From contig JH599919.1 of the NCBI GenBank assembly GCA_000245075.1, positions 1 through 45,231 on the forward strand: a stretch of 45,231 bases of DNA, written 5' to 3'. Below, piece after piece: positions 1 through 7,814 of this stretch (position 1 is the first letter of the stretch; each line of letters begins with the position of its first letter). Source of the stretch: Acetobacteraceae bacterium AT-5844 (GTDB lineage Bacteria; Pseudomonadota; Alphaproteobacteria; Acetobacterales; Acetobacteraceae). The translations under genes were made by a program, and so were the position numbers. The notes under the pieces are model-generated. The model was not told where the DNA came from. It made no database searches and saw only the letters and a program-made list of their open reading frames with translations.

Positions 1-2540
1 TCGGCAGCGGCCTCGCCCTCCTGCGGCGCAGCCGCCGGCTGCGGGCGGCGGTCCCGCTGCGGGCGGCCATGATGGCGCGGGCGATGCCGGTCTTCACGGC
101 GGGCGCTCACCATGGTCGGGCTTGGCGGACCGAAGGCGTCTTCCGCCAGCGGTTCCACCGGCAGCAGGCGGAAGCCCAGCGTCGCCAGCACGGCCGGCAG
201 CACGTCGGCCTTCACGCCCAGGCGGCTGGCCACATCCGGCGGCAGCATGGCGGGGGTGCGGCGGGTCAGGTGGCCCAGTTCGCCGGCCACGCGCTCCGCC
301 ACGTCCAGGCGCAGCAGCACGGGGCCAGCCTGCACCCAGCCCATGGTGGCGGCGAAGCCACGCGGCCAGCCTTCCGGCGGCTGGATAGAGACAAGGCCAC
401 CGCCCGGAACCGTCGGCACCGCGCAGTCGGCCTTCAGCGCCCAGAGCTGCGCGCGCAGCGCCATGGGCTTCGGCTTCAGCACTTCCGGCAGGTACAGGGC
501 GAAGCGGCCGGCACGGATGCCGATGGCCTTCAGCTTCTGCCGCAGTTCCGGGTTGACCTCGCCCTCCGTGCCGCCGGGCACGAGGCCCAGGAACTCCCGC
601 AGGCGGAAGGCTGGGCCCCGCAGCGTGTTGTCCTCGGCCGCCTTTTCCTCGACGGCGGTGAGGGGCGCGAACTCACGGGCGATCAGCGCCTCGAGCCAGG
701 TGGCGAGGCGGGCGCGGATACGCTCACGCTGGGCACCATCCAGGAACTCGCTGGGCAGCACGTCCACCTGGGGCTTGTCCGGCGTGGGGCCGGATTTCAG
801 CCGGGCGATCTCCGCGCCTTCCCAGGTGATGCGGTGGGTCGGGGTCAGGGCGAATTCCTCGTCCTTCGCCGCTTCCAGCGCATCCACGCGGCGGGGCATC
901 TCGCCCACCAGCGCACGGCGGGCAGCGCGCAGGACCAGCTTGCGCTCGTCCTCATTGGCGGCTGACGGGTCCGGCTCGAAAACAAAGCCACTGACATGAC
1001 CGACGGGATGGCCTTCCACTACCACCTCTCCCTTACGATTGACGGCGGACAGCAGCTCTTCCTCCGTTTCGTCTAGCCGGCGGATCAGATGAGCCGCGCG
1101 GCGATCGACGAAACGGGCGGTCAGGCGCTCATGCAGCGCGTCGGAAACGGCGTCCTCGGCCGCCCTGGCCTCGGACTGAAAACGAGTAGCATCACGGACC
1201 CAGTCAGACCGGGCGGCCACGTAGGACCACACCCGGATGGCTGAGAGACGCGACATTAAAGTATCGAGGTCGCCCTCGATATTACCCAGTTGGGCAATCT
1301 GGCTGGCCACCCAGTCGTTCGGCAAGGCGCCGTCCTCAGCCAGATGGGCAAAGATCTTGGCGGCGAACTTGGTGTGGCTGTCATCCGCGAGCTTGCGGAA
1401 GTCGGGAATCTGGCAGGCTTCCCACAACAGGCGCACGCGGGCGCGGGAGCCGGCGAGCTTCCGGACCGCCTGGTCGCGGGAAAGAGCCTCGAGCGTGATG
1501 TGGTCCGTCGCATCATTGCCGCGCGAGAGGCCGGGCTGGCCGGGCGCGCGGCCCAGGCTGTCCAGCAGCCCGTCGATGCTGGACATGTCGAGATCGGAAT
1601 TGCGCCAGGCCAGGGTGGTCAGCGCCTCGAACTGGTGGCCCTCGATCTTGCCGACCATTTCATCCGGCAGGGGCGGGCAATCGGCTGTCACGCCGAAGCT
1701 GCCATCCCGCATGCCGCGCCCGGCGCGGCCGGCGATCTGCGCGGCCTCCTGCGCCGTCAACGGGCGGGGGCGGTGGCCATCGAATTTCTGCAGGGAGGCG
1801 AAGGCGACATGGTCCACATCCATGTTCAGCCCCATGCCGATGGCGTCGGTCGCCACCAGGAAGTCCACTTCCCGGTTCTGGTAGAGCGCCACCTGGGCAT
1901 TGCGGGTGCGCGGCGAGAGACGGCCCATGACCACGGCGCAGCCACCCCGGCGGCGGCGGATGGCCTCCGCGATCGCATAGACCTCGCCGGCGGAGAAGGC
2001 GACGACGGCGCTGCGCGGCGGCAGGCGGGTCAGCTTGGCGGGGCCGGCATATTCCAGCTGGGAGAGGCGCGGGCGCGTCTCGATCTCCGCCTGGGGCACC
2101 AGCCGCTGCAACAGGGGGCGGATGGTCTCCGCGCCCAGGAACATGGTCTCCACCAGGCCGCGCGCGTGCAGCAACCGGTCCGTGAAGATGTGGCCGCGGT
2201 CAGGGTCCGCGCAGAGCTGGATCTCGTCCACCGCCACGAACTCGGCCTTCCGGTCCAGCGGCATGGCCTCGACCGTGCAGGCGAACCATTTGGCCTCGGG
2301 CGGGACGATCTTTTCCTCGCCGGTGATCAGCGCGACGTAACGGGCGCCCTTGGCGGCCACCATCCGGTCGTAATTCTCGCGCGCCAGCAGGCGCAGCGGG
2401 AAGCCGATGATGCCCGAGGCATGCGCCAGCATCCGGGTAATAGCCAAGTGGGTCTTGCCGGTATTGGTCGGACCCAGGATGGCCTTAACCCGGGCCGGAA
2501 ACATGGTGGCAGACGAGTTCGTGGAGACGAAGGCTGACAT
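1..2540 (-). CDS. Suv3/MgpS-type ATP-dependent helicase, C-terminus cut by window edge
   Basis: At least 846 codons read without a stop from an ATG at 2540 to the left edge. Near the N-terminus is a Walker A motif, GPTNTGKT (residues 23-30), followed by a Walker B-like DEIQ, the form found in the Suv3 group of superfamily 2 helicases. Further on are VATDAIGMGLNMD and QIAGRAGRGMRDG, matching motifs V and VI. The visible C-terminus becomes low-complexity, rich in Arg, His, Pro and Ala, as in alphaproteobacterial homologues with basic tails. The likely role is ATP-driven RNA unwinding in RNA turnover. No clear Shine-Dalgarno precedes 2540; ATG at 2504 is an alternative start, 12 residues later and still before the Walker A motif. 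The long open frames on the opposite strand here are Arg/Gln/Ser-rich shadows. Confidence 0.9.
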   Translation of the reverse strand, partial: MSAFVSTNSSATMFPARVKAILGPTNTGKTHLAITRMLAHASGIIGFPLRLLARENYDRMVAAKGARYVALITGEEKIVPPEAKWFACTVEAMPLDRKAEFVAVDEIQLCADPDRGHIFTDRLLHARGLVETMFLGAETIRPLLQRLVPQAEIETRPRLSQLEYAGPAKLTRLPPRSAVVAFSAGEVYAIAEAIRRRRGGCAVVMGRLSPRTRNAQVALYQNREVDFLVATDAIGMGLNMDVDHVAFASLQKFDGHRPRPLTAQEAAQIAGRAGRGMRDGSFGVTADCPPLPDEMVGKIEGHQFEALTTLAWRNSDLDMSSIDGLLDSLGRAPGQPGLSRGNDATDHITLEALSRDQAVRKLAGSRARVRLLWEACQIPDFRKLADDSHTKFAAKIFAHLAEDGALPNDWVASQIAQLGNIEGDLDTLMSRLSAIRVWSYVAARSDWVRDATRFQSEARAAEDAVSDALHERLTARFVDRRAAHLIRRLDETEEELLSAVNRKGEVVVEGHPVGHVSGFVFEPDPSAANEDERKLVLRAARRALVGEMPRRVDALEAAKDEEFALTPTHRITWEGAEIARLKSGPTPDKPQVDVLPSEFLDGAQRERIRARLATWLEALIAREFAPLTAVEEKAAEDNTLRGPAFRLREFLGLVPGGTEGEVNPELRQKLKAIGIRAGRFALYLPEVLKPKPMALRAQLWALKADCAVPTVPGGGLVSIQPPEGWPRGFAATMGWVQAGPVLLRLDVAERVAGELGHLTRRTPAMLPPDVASRLGVKADVLPAVLATLGFRLLPVEPLAEDAFGPPSPTMVSARREDRHRPRHHGRPQRDRRPQPAAAPQEGEAAA

Positions 2541-2708
2541 CGCAGCCAGTGTGTGGCGCCAATGGGGGGTGCTTGGCAACGGGGCGTATGCGCCAGGACA
2601 TGGCGAGGGGGCCCAAAACCCCGCCGCGAACTGGCTTTATGCCGGTGTCATAATAGCTGAGGCTGCCCCTGGCGGCGGCGCCGAGGCTCGGGCAGGCTGG
2701 TCAGGCTC

Positions 2709-3863
2709 ATGCCTGCACCTTCCACCGCCATGTCCCACGCCCTGCGCCATGCCGCCCTTCTGGGGGCAGCCTACGCCGCGCTGGGCATTTCCCAACCCTT
2801 CCTGCCGGCCTTCCTGACGGCGCGCGGGCTGGAGCCTGGGGAGGTCTCGGTGGCGCTGGCTCTGGGTTCCGCCGTGCGGCTTCTGGTCGGCCCGATGGCG
2901 GGGCGGTTGGCCGACTCTCTGAACGACCCGCGGTGGCTGCTGGCCGGGGCCGCCGCCGCCTCAGCACTCGCGGCGGGCGGCTTCCTGCTGGCGGCCGGCG
3001 TGGCGGGGCTGCTGCTGGCCCAGTTGCTCTACAGCACCGTGCTGGCGCCGCTCGTGCCGCTGAGCGAGACGGTCACGCTCGCCGCCGCACGGCATGGCCT
3101 GTTCGACTATGGCCGGGTGAGAGCCGCAGGCTCCGCGACCTTCATCCTCGCCTCCGCCCTGGCGGGCTGGCTGGTGGGGCGGCTGGGCTACGACATGGTG
3201 CCCCTGTTGATGGCGGGCATGCTCGCACTGGCGGCGCTGGCGACCGTCATGCTGAAGCCCACTGGGGAGGTGCGCGTGTCGCGGCCGGGGAGCTTCCGTG
3301 CCGTGCTGGCCTTGCCTGGCATCCGGCGGCTGATCCTTGTCTCGGCCCTGGTGCAGGGGAGCCACGCGGCGCTTTATACCTTCGGCGCCATCCACTGGAC
3401 GGCGGCGGGGCACTCTCCTTTCACCATTGGCGTGCTCTGGGCGGGTGGCGTGGTCGCGGAGATCGCGCTCTTTACCTTCGGCCACGCGCTGGTGGAGCGG
3501 CTGGGGCTGCGGGGGCTCTCTCTGGTGGCGGCCATGGCGGGGGTGCTGCGCTGGGGATTGCTGGGCAGTACGGTATGGCTGCCGGCGCTGGCCTTCGCGC
3601 AATTGCTGCACGGGCTGACCTTTGGCGCGCAGTATCTGGCCTCAATGCGACTGCTGCTGGCGCTCGTGCCGCCGGGCCAGGCGGCGACCGCGCAGTCCCT
3701 CCACGCCAGCCTGGGCGTTGGCCTGACCACGGGGCTGCTGACGCTCGCCTGCGGGCCACTCTACGCAGCCTGGGGCGGCGGAATATTCTGGGTGATGGCG
3801 ATGCTCTGCGCTATCGCCGTGCCGGTGGCGCTGGGGCTGCGAGAGCGGCCGGCGGCGGGATGA
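2709..3863 (+). CDS. MFS transporter, HcaT/MFS_1-like
   Basis: The 384-residue protein has about 12 hydrophobic segments. The first is a LGISQPFLPAFL segment, and the GPMAGRLADSLNDPR loop between TM2 and TM3 is the MFS signature loop. The paired small-residue helices and the FDYGRVRAAGSATF segment resemble the 3-phenylpropionate/nucleoside-H+ symporter-like branch (MFS_1_like). Substrate cannot be read from sequence. It is divergent from the helicase (168 bp apart) and convergent with the M20 peptidase, with which it shares a hairpin. An ATG at 2730 is an alternative start; neither has a strong ribosome binding site. The two neighbours have unrelated roles, so context gives no substrate clue. 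Confidence 0.85.
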   Translation: MPAPSTAMSHALRHAALLGAAYAALGISQPFLPAFLTARGLEPGEVSVALALGSAVRLLVGPMAGRLADSLNDPRWLLAGAAAASALAAGGFLLAAGVAGLLLAQLLYSTVLAPLVPLSETVTLAAARHGLFDYGRVRAAGSATFILASALAGWLVGRLGYDMVPLLMAGMLALAALATVMLKPTGEVRVSRPGSFRAVLALPGIRRLILVSALVQGSHAALYTFGAIHWTAAGHSPFTIGVLWAGGVVAEIALFTFGHALVERLGLRGLSLVAAMAGVLRWGLLGSTVWLPALAFAQLLHGLTFGAQYLASMRLLLALVPPGQAATAQSLHASLGVGLTTGLLTLACGPLYAAWGGGIFWVMAMLCAIAVPVALGLRERPAAG

Positions 3864-3892
3864 AAAGGCGGCCGGAGCCATGCCCCGGCCGC
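3863..3892 (-). terminator. Rho-independent terminator of the M20 peptidase gene
   Basis: An 8-bp perfect GC stem (3868-3875 with 3885-3892) encloses a 9-nt loop and is followed on the minus strand by C-TTTT (3866-3863). It lies 7 bp after the peptidase stop. The run of T appears only on the minus strand, so it serves the peptidase gene, although the stem could also slow readthrough from the convergent MFS gene. Confidence 0.7.
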
Positions 3893-3899
3893 AATTCTC

Positions 3900-5066
3900 T
3901 CAGACGCTCGCCAGCAGCGCCGCCATCAGGCGGGCGCGGGGCACGAGGCTATCCATCATCACATGCTCCACCAGCGTGTGGGCGTTGCCGCCCAGCACGC
4001 CAAGGCCATCCAGGGTCGGAATGCCCATGGCGCCGGTGAAATTGCCGTCCGAGCCGCCGCCGGCGCTCTCATGGCCGATCTCCAGCCCCAGCTTGCCGCC
4101 GAGGCGACGGGCGAGGCCGTAGAGCTCCATCACCGCCGCATCCGGCTCCCACACCGGCCGGGTAACGCCGCGCTTCACGGCGAACTGCACCTCGCCGCTG
4201 GTGTCGTTCATCGCCAGCATCTTCTCCACCGCCGCATCGAGGTCCGGCTGGCGCTTGGCCATGGTGAGGGCCTCGGCATCGCAATAGGTGGGGACGCAGT
4301 TGACCCACTGGCCGCCATGGAAGACGCCGACCGAATAGGTGCAGGCCTCGCTGGTCATGTCCTCAATGGCGATCAGCCGCCGCGCCATTTCCTTCACCGC
4401 GCTGCGGCCGGCGGAAAGCTGGGCGCCGGCATGGCTGGGCTTGCCGGTGGTGCGCAGGTTGAACCGCGCGATGGCATAGCGGCCGGTGACCACATTGTGG
4501 TTTCCCTTGCCGGGCTCCGGCACGAGAACCACCTGGTGGCGCGCGGCCTCGGCCTCGATCAGGTCCCGCGTGGAGGGGCTGCCGATTTCCTCGTCGCTGG
4601 TCAGCAGCACCGTCACCGGGCGGCTGGTGGGAATGCCGGCCTTGGCCAGCGCAGCAAGCGCCTGCACCGCCAGCATGGTGCCGCCCTTCATGTCGTACAG
4701 GCCGGGGCCGAAGGCGCGGTCGCCTTCCACGCGGAAGGGCAGGCCCTTCGCCAGCGTGCCGACGGGGTGCACCGTGTCCAGATGCGCGAGGACCAGCGTG
4801 CCGCCTTCCGGCGCGCCCGGCGGCGCGAAGCGAGCACGGACGCAATCGCCCAGGCCCATCCGGCCCGGGATGCGCTCCACCTTCGCGCCCACCACGGCCA
4901 GGTCCCGCATGGCCAGCGACATCATGGCGTTGACGGCGGAGGCGTCGAAGGTCGGGCTCTCCTGCTCTACCCAGGGACGCATGGCGGCCAGCAGGTCCTC
5001 TGCCTTGAAGGGCAGGGCGAGTGCCCGTTCCGCGTTCGGGGAGATGTCAGACGTCGGAGCGTCCAT
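3900..5066 (-). CDS. M20 family metallopeptidase, CPG2 (glutamate carboxypeptidase)-like
   Basis: The 388-residue protein belongs to the dinuclear zinc M20 family, CPG2/M20A-like. By alignment with CPG2 the metal ligands and catalytic residues are present: H95 and D97 (HLDTVH), D125 (YDMKGG), the base E159 and ligand E160 (SDEEIGS), E184 (VPEP) and H363 (AHTLVEH). The GGSDGNF motif precedes the last histidine. No signal peptide is seen, so a cytoplasmic exopeptidase or deacylase acting on an N-acyl or peptide-linked amino acid is expected. The start at 5066 is fixed by AGGAGG 8 bases upstream; the open frame continues upstream but only as a shadow of the divergent gene. It ends in an intrinsic terminator. 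The divergent TauD-like/racemase-like pair could share its promoter region. Confidence 0.9.
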   Translation of the reverse strand: MDAPTSDISPNAERALALPFKAEDLLAAMRPWVEQESPTFDASAVNAMMSLAMRDLAVVGAKVERIPGRMGLGDCVRARFAPPGAPEGGTLVLAHLDTVHPVGTLAKGLPFRVEGDRAFGPGLYDMKGGTMLAVQALAALAKAGIPTSRPVTVLLTSDEEIGSPSTRDLIEAEAARHQVVLVPEPGKGNHNVVTGRYAIARFNLRTTGKPSHAGAQLSAGRSAVKEMARRLIAIEDMTSEACTYSVGVFHGGQWVNCVPTYCDAEALTMAKRQPDLDAAVEKMLAMNDTSGEVQFAVKRGVTRPVWEPDAAVMELYGLARRLGGKLGLEIGHESAGGGSDGNFTGAMGIPTLDGLGVLGGNAHTLVEHVMMDSLVPRARLMAALLASV

Positions 5067-5184
5067 ACCTGTTGCCTCCTGTATTTTGGTCAGGCGGCAG
5101 CCTGCGACGGCTTCCCGCATGCGGCAAGAGGTGTCACACGCCCGTAGCTGACGGCGCGTGAGCCCGGCTGCTATCTTTGCCGCG

Positions 5185-5931
5185 ATGACAGACACGAACC
5201 CGCCTCGCCGTATCGCCCCGCAGAGCGGCCCCCAGTCCTGGACTGCCGACGCCCTTTCCCCCGCGGACTGGATGGTGCCGGTGGGGGCCGAGGCGGCTGC
5301 CGAAATCCTGGCGTCGCCCGGTGCCGGGCGGCCCGTGCTGGACCCGTTGCTGTCCCGCGTGGTGGAGCGGCTGACGCATGGCCAGGGATTCGCGCTGCTG
5401 CGAGGCCTGCCGGCGCAGCAGGATACGCAGGCCGTGCTGGCCGCCCTTGGCGACCGGCTGGGGCATAGGGTGAGAATGCAGTTAGGCGAAGGAGATATTC
5501 TTACCGTCCCGGCTGATATTCTACTGCTGCTGTGCCGTGAATCGGCCAGCATGACGCTGTACTCCGCCGCCGCTGTGCACAATGCGCTGCTGAAGGCCGA
5601 CCGCGCGGCGTTGGAGGTGCTGTACCGCCCGCTGCCCTACGGGGAGGACCGCGATATCCCGGTCTTTGCTGTCAGCGGCGGGGTTTTTTCGGCGTGGCTG
5701 GATCGCGCGGCCCTGGCCCGTGCGGTGCCGCCGGCGGCGCTGGCGGCGCTGGAGGCGGCCATGGCGGCGCCCGGCCTTGCCCTCTCTCTTCCGCTGCGGC
5801 CAGGCGATGTGCTGTGCGTGAACCCGTTTCTCGTCTGGGCTTCACGGGTGCCGGGGCTGGAGATGCTGGCGCTCCGGGTGCCGGGAGATTCACGCCTCTC
5901 CGAAGGCGCCTTCGCCATGCTGGGGGAATGA
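5185..5931 (+). CDS. TauD/TfdA-fold protein lacking the iron-binding triad
   Basis: The 248-residue protein aligns along its length with TauD/TfdA-type Fe(II)/2-oxoglutarate dioxygenases: the GFALLRGLP strand, a PADILLLLC segment matching the usual HTDGxDxxGLLC region, and LRPGDVLCVN matching the GD(M/V)xxxNN region. The metal ligands are gone. The HTD motif reads LTV (residues 106-108) and the distal His of the VLHSR motif reads WASR (Ala219). About 40 residues before the HTD position are also missing compared with the family. It is probably a non-enzymatic ligand-binding or regulatory relative. A GTG at 5158 is an alternative start; neither start has a clear Shine-Dalgarno. Its stop overlaps the ATG of the next gene (ATGA), so the two are translationally coupled. 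Confidence 0.7.
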   Translation: MTDTNPPRRIAPQSGPQSWTADALSPADWMVPVGAEAAAEILASPGAGRPVLDPLLSRVVERLTHGQGFALLRGLPAQQDTQAVLAALGDRLGHRVRMQLGEGDILTVPADILLLLCRESASMTLYSAAAVHNALLKADRAALEVLYRPLPYGEDRDIPVFAVSGGVFSAWLDRAALARAVPPAALAALEAAMAAPGLALSLPLRPGDVLCVNPFLVWASRVPGLEMLALRVPGDSRLSEGAFAMLGE

Positions 5932-6665
5932 TGCGCATCCTGGTTGCCAACGCCAACACCACAGAGGCCATCACGCAGCTCTGCGCCGGGGCCGCCCGTG
6001 CCGCCGCCGCGCCGGGCACCGAGATCCTCGCCGCCACGCCGCGCTTCGGCCCGGCGGTGATTTCCTCGCGGGCGGAGAATGTCATCGCCGGGCATGCCTT
6101 GCTGGAGCTGCTGGCGGAGCATGCGGGCCAGGTGCAGGCGGTGGTGCTGGCCGTCAGCCATGACACGGCGCTGGAGGCCGCCCGGCAACTCATGCCTTGC
6201 CCGGTGGTGGGCATGACGGAAGCGGCCTGCCTAACGGCCTGCATGGTGGCGGCACGCTTTGGCCTTCTGACCCTGGGCGGGGTGGAGACCTATCGTGAGC
6301 TGATCGGCCGTCATGGCCTCTCCTCTCGCCTTTCCGGGCTGGAAGGCATTGCCATGACGCCGCCGGAGGCGGTGCAGGACCCCGCACGGGCCGAGGCGAT
6401 GGTGCTGGAGGGAATTGCACGGCTGGTGGAAGGCGGGGCGGATGCCGTGGTGCTGGGCGGCGCGGCACTGGCCGGCATGGCCGCGAGGCTGGAGGCGCGT
6501 GCGCCCGTGCCATTGCTGGACGGCATCGCCTGCGCCGTGAAGCTGTCCGAGGCGCTGGTGGGCCTGAACTTGCCGAAGCCGCGAGCGGGCAGCCTGGCGC
6601 CGCTCTCTGGCCGTGAGAGCGGCGGGCTGTCGCCGGCGCTGGCGGCGCTGTTACGCGGCGGCTGA
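5928..6665 (+). CDS. Asp/Glu/hydantoin racemase-like protein without catalytic cysteines
   Basis: The 245-residue protein shows the two-lobed Asp/Glu/hydantoin racemase fold: an N-terminal RILVANANTTEAI strand-loop, VVGMTEAA in the middle and the GADAVVLGG strand in the second half. The two cysteines that deprotonate the alpha carbon in active members are replaced. The ACFGDPG-type motif reads AVSHDTA (Val76) and the LGCAG motif reads LGGAA (Gly178). The paralogue at 43525-44166 in this same window keeps both. A conventional two-base racemase reaction is therefore unlikely; a lyase/decarboxylase-like or purely binding role is possible. The ATG at 5928 overlaps the upstream stop by 4 bp; a second ATG follows immediately. 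The end overlaps the convergent lpxB by 15 bp. Confidence 0.8.
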   Translation: MMRILVANANTTEAITQLCAGAARAAAAPGTEILAATPRFGPAVISSRAENVIAGHALLELLAEHAGQVQAVVLAVSHDTALEAARQLMPCPVVGMTEAACLTACMVAARFGLLTLGGVETYRELIGRHGLSSRLSGLEGIAMTPPEAVQDPARAEAMVLEGIARLVEGGADAVVLGGAALAGMAARLEARAPVPLLDGIACAVKLSEALVGLNLPKPRAGSLAPLSGRESGGLSPALAALLRGG

Positions 6666-7814
6666 GGGGCCGTCGCTTTCCAGCGCGCGCAGTACCGCTG
6701 TCGCGGCGGCGTGGCTGGGAATGCCACCTTCCGGGCGTAGCATATCGAACACCGTGGCGAAGCCTTCGCGCTGCGCCGCCGCGGCGGCGGGGTCCGTCAA
6801 CAGGCGGACCAGTTCCGCGCTCAGCTTCTCCGGCGTGCAATCCTGCTGCAGCAATTCAGGAATGATGCTGCGTTTCGCGAGCAGGTTGACGATGCTGACA
6901 TGCTCGACCTTGATCAGCCGCCGGACGATGGCGGCTGTCAGCGGATTGACCCGATAGCCCACCACCATCGGCACCCCGGCCAGTGCCACCTCCAGCGACG
7001 ACGTGCCGGATTTGATCAGCCCGACCTCGGCGGCGGCGAAGGCGTCGTATTTCTCGCTGATGTCGCGGACGAGGATGGGCGGCGGGTGCCAATCGGCGGC
7101 GGCGGCTCGCACCGTTTCCTCCACCGGTCCGGCGAGCGGCACTACTGGTCGTAGCTTCGGCACGCGGGCGGCAGCCAGTTTCAGCGCGGCCCCGAAGGTG
7201 GGCAGTAGGCGGCCAACCTCGCTGCGGCGGCTGCCGGGCATGACCAGCACGACACGTTCATCCGGCGCGATGCCATGCAGGGCACGGAAGCGCACGGCAT
7301 CGCCCTTGTCGGCACCCGATTCCAGGATGGAGTGGCCGACGAAATCCACGGGGATACCGGCCTTCTCGAAGAAGGGCGCCTCGAAGGGCAGCAGGGCGAG
7401 GATACGGTCCACTTCCTTCGCGATGCGCTTCACCCGGCCCGGGCGCCAGGCCCAGACCTGCGGCGCGACATAGTGAAGGATCCTGAAGCCCTTCGGCCGC
7501 ACCCGCGCGGCCACGCGCAGGCCGAAGCCCGGACTGTCGATGGTGACAACCACGGCCGGGCGGCGCGCCATGATATCGGCGACCGTCTCGTCCAGGCGGC
7601 GGGAGAGGCGGCGGATGTTCGGCAGCACTTCCGCGAGCCCCATCACCGCCAGCTCCCGCATCGGGAACAGGCTGGAAAAGCCTTGTTCGGCCATGCGGTC
7701 TCCGCCAACACCGGCGAAGGTGAGGTCTGGCCGTGCGGCGCGCAGGGCCGCGATCAGCCGCGCGCCCAGCAGGTCTCCGGAGGCTTCGCCCGCGACCAGA
7801 TAGACCAGCGTCAT
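6651..7814 (-). CDS. lpxB: Lipid-A-disaccharide synthase
   Basis: The 387-residue protein has the full usual LpxB length. The N-terminal GEASGD motif (residues 9-14), the VGGDRM segment, the YVAPQVWAWRPGR segment and the SGTSSLEVAL donor-binding region are all diagnostic. It is a GT-B glycosyltransferase (family GT19) that joins UDP-2,3-diacylglucosamine to lipid X to form the beta-1,6 disaccharide core of lipid A, at the inner face of the cytoplasmic membrane. Its start overlaps the nitrilase-fold gene by 4 bp (ATGA), so it is the last gene of a three-gene unit. This is unusual, since lpxB commonly sits in an lpxD-fabZ-lpxA-lpxI-lpxB cluster, which is not in view here. Confidence 0.95.
   Translation of the reverse strand: MTLVYLVAGEASGDLLGARLIAALRAARPDLTFAGVGGDRMAEQGFSSLFPMRELAVMGLAEVLPNIRRLSRRLDETVADIMARRPAVVVTIDSPGFGLRVAARVRPKGFRILHYVAPQVWAWRPGRVKRIAKEVDRILALLPFEAPFFEKAGIPVDFVGHSILESGADKGDAVRFRALHGIAPDERVVLVMPGSRRSEVGRLLPTFGAALKLAAARVPKLRPVVPLAGPVEETVRAAAADWHPPPILVRDISEKYDAFAAAEVGLIKSGTSSLEVALAGVPMVVGYRVNPLTAAIVRRLIKVEHVSIVNLLAKRSIIPELLQQDCTPEKLSAELVRLLTDPAAAAAQREGFATVFDMLRPEGGIPSHAAATAVLRALESDGPSAAA

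Noticed and set aside
69-2537. Several long plus-strand open frames (up to 415 codons)
   Set aside because: Products are rich in Arg, Ser, Gln, His and Gly without recognisable motifs, and lie opposite a helicase with clear Walker motifs; they are antisense shadows of GC-rich coding DNA.
5067-5582. Upstream extension of the M20 peptidase frame (172 codons)
   Set aside because: It runs through the divergent TauD-like gene; AGGAGG before 5066 fixes the real start.
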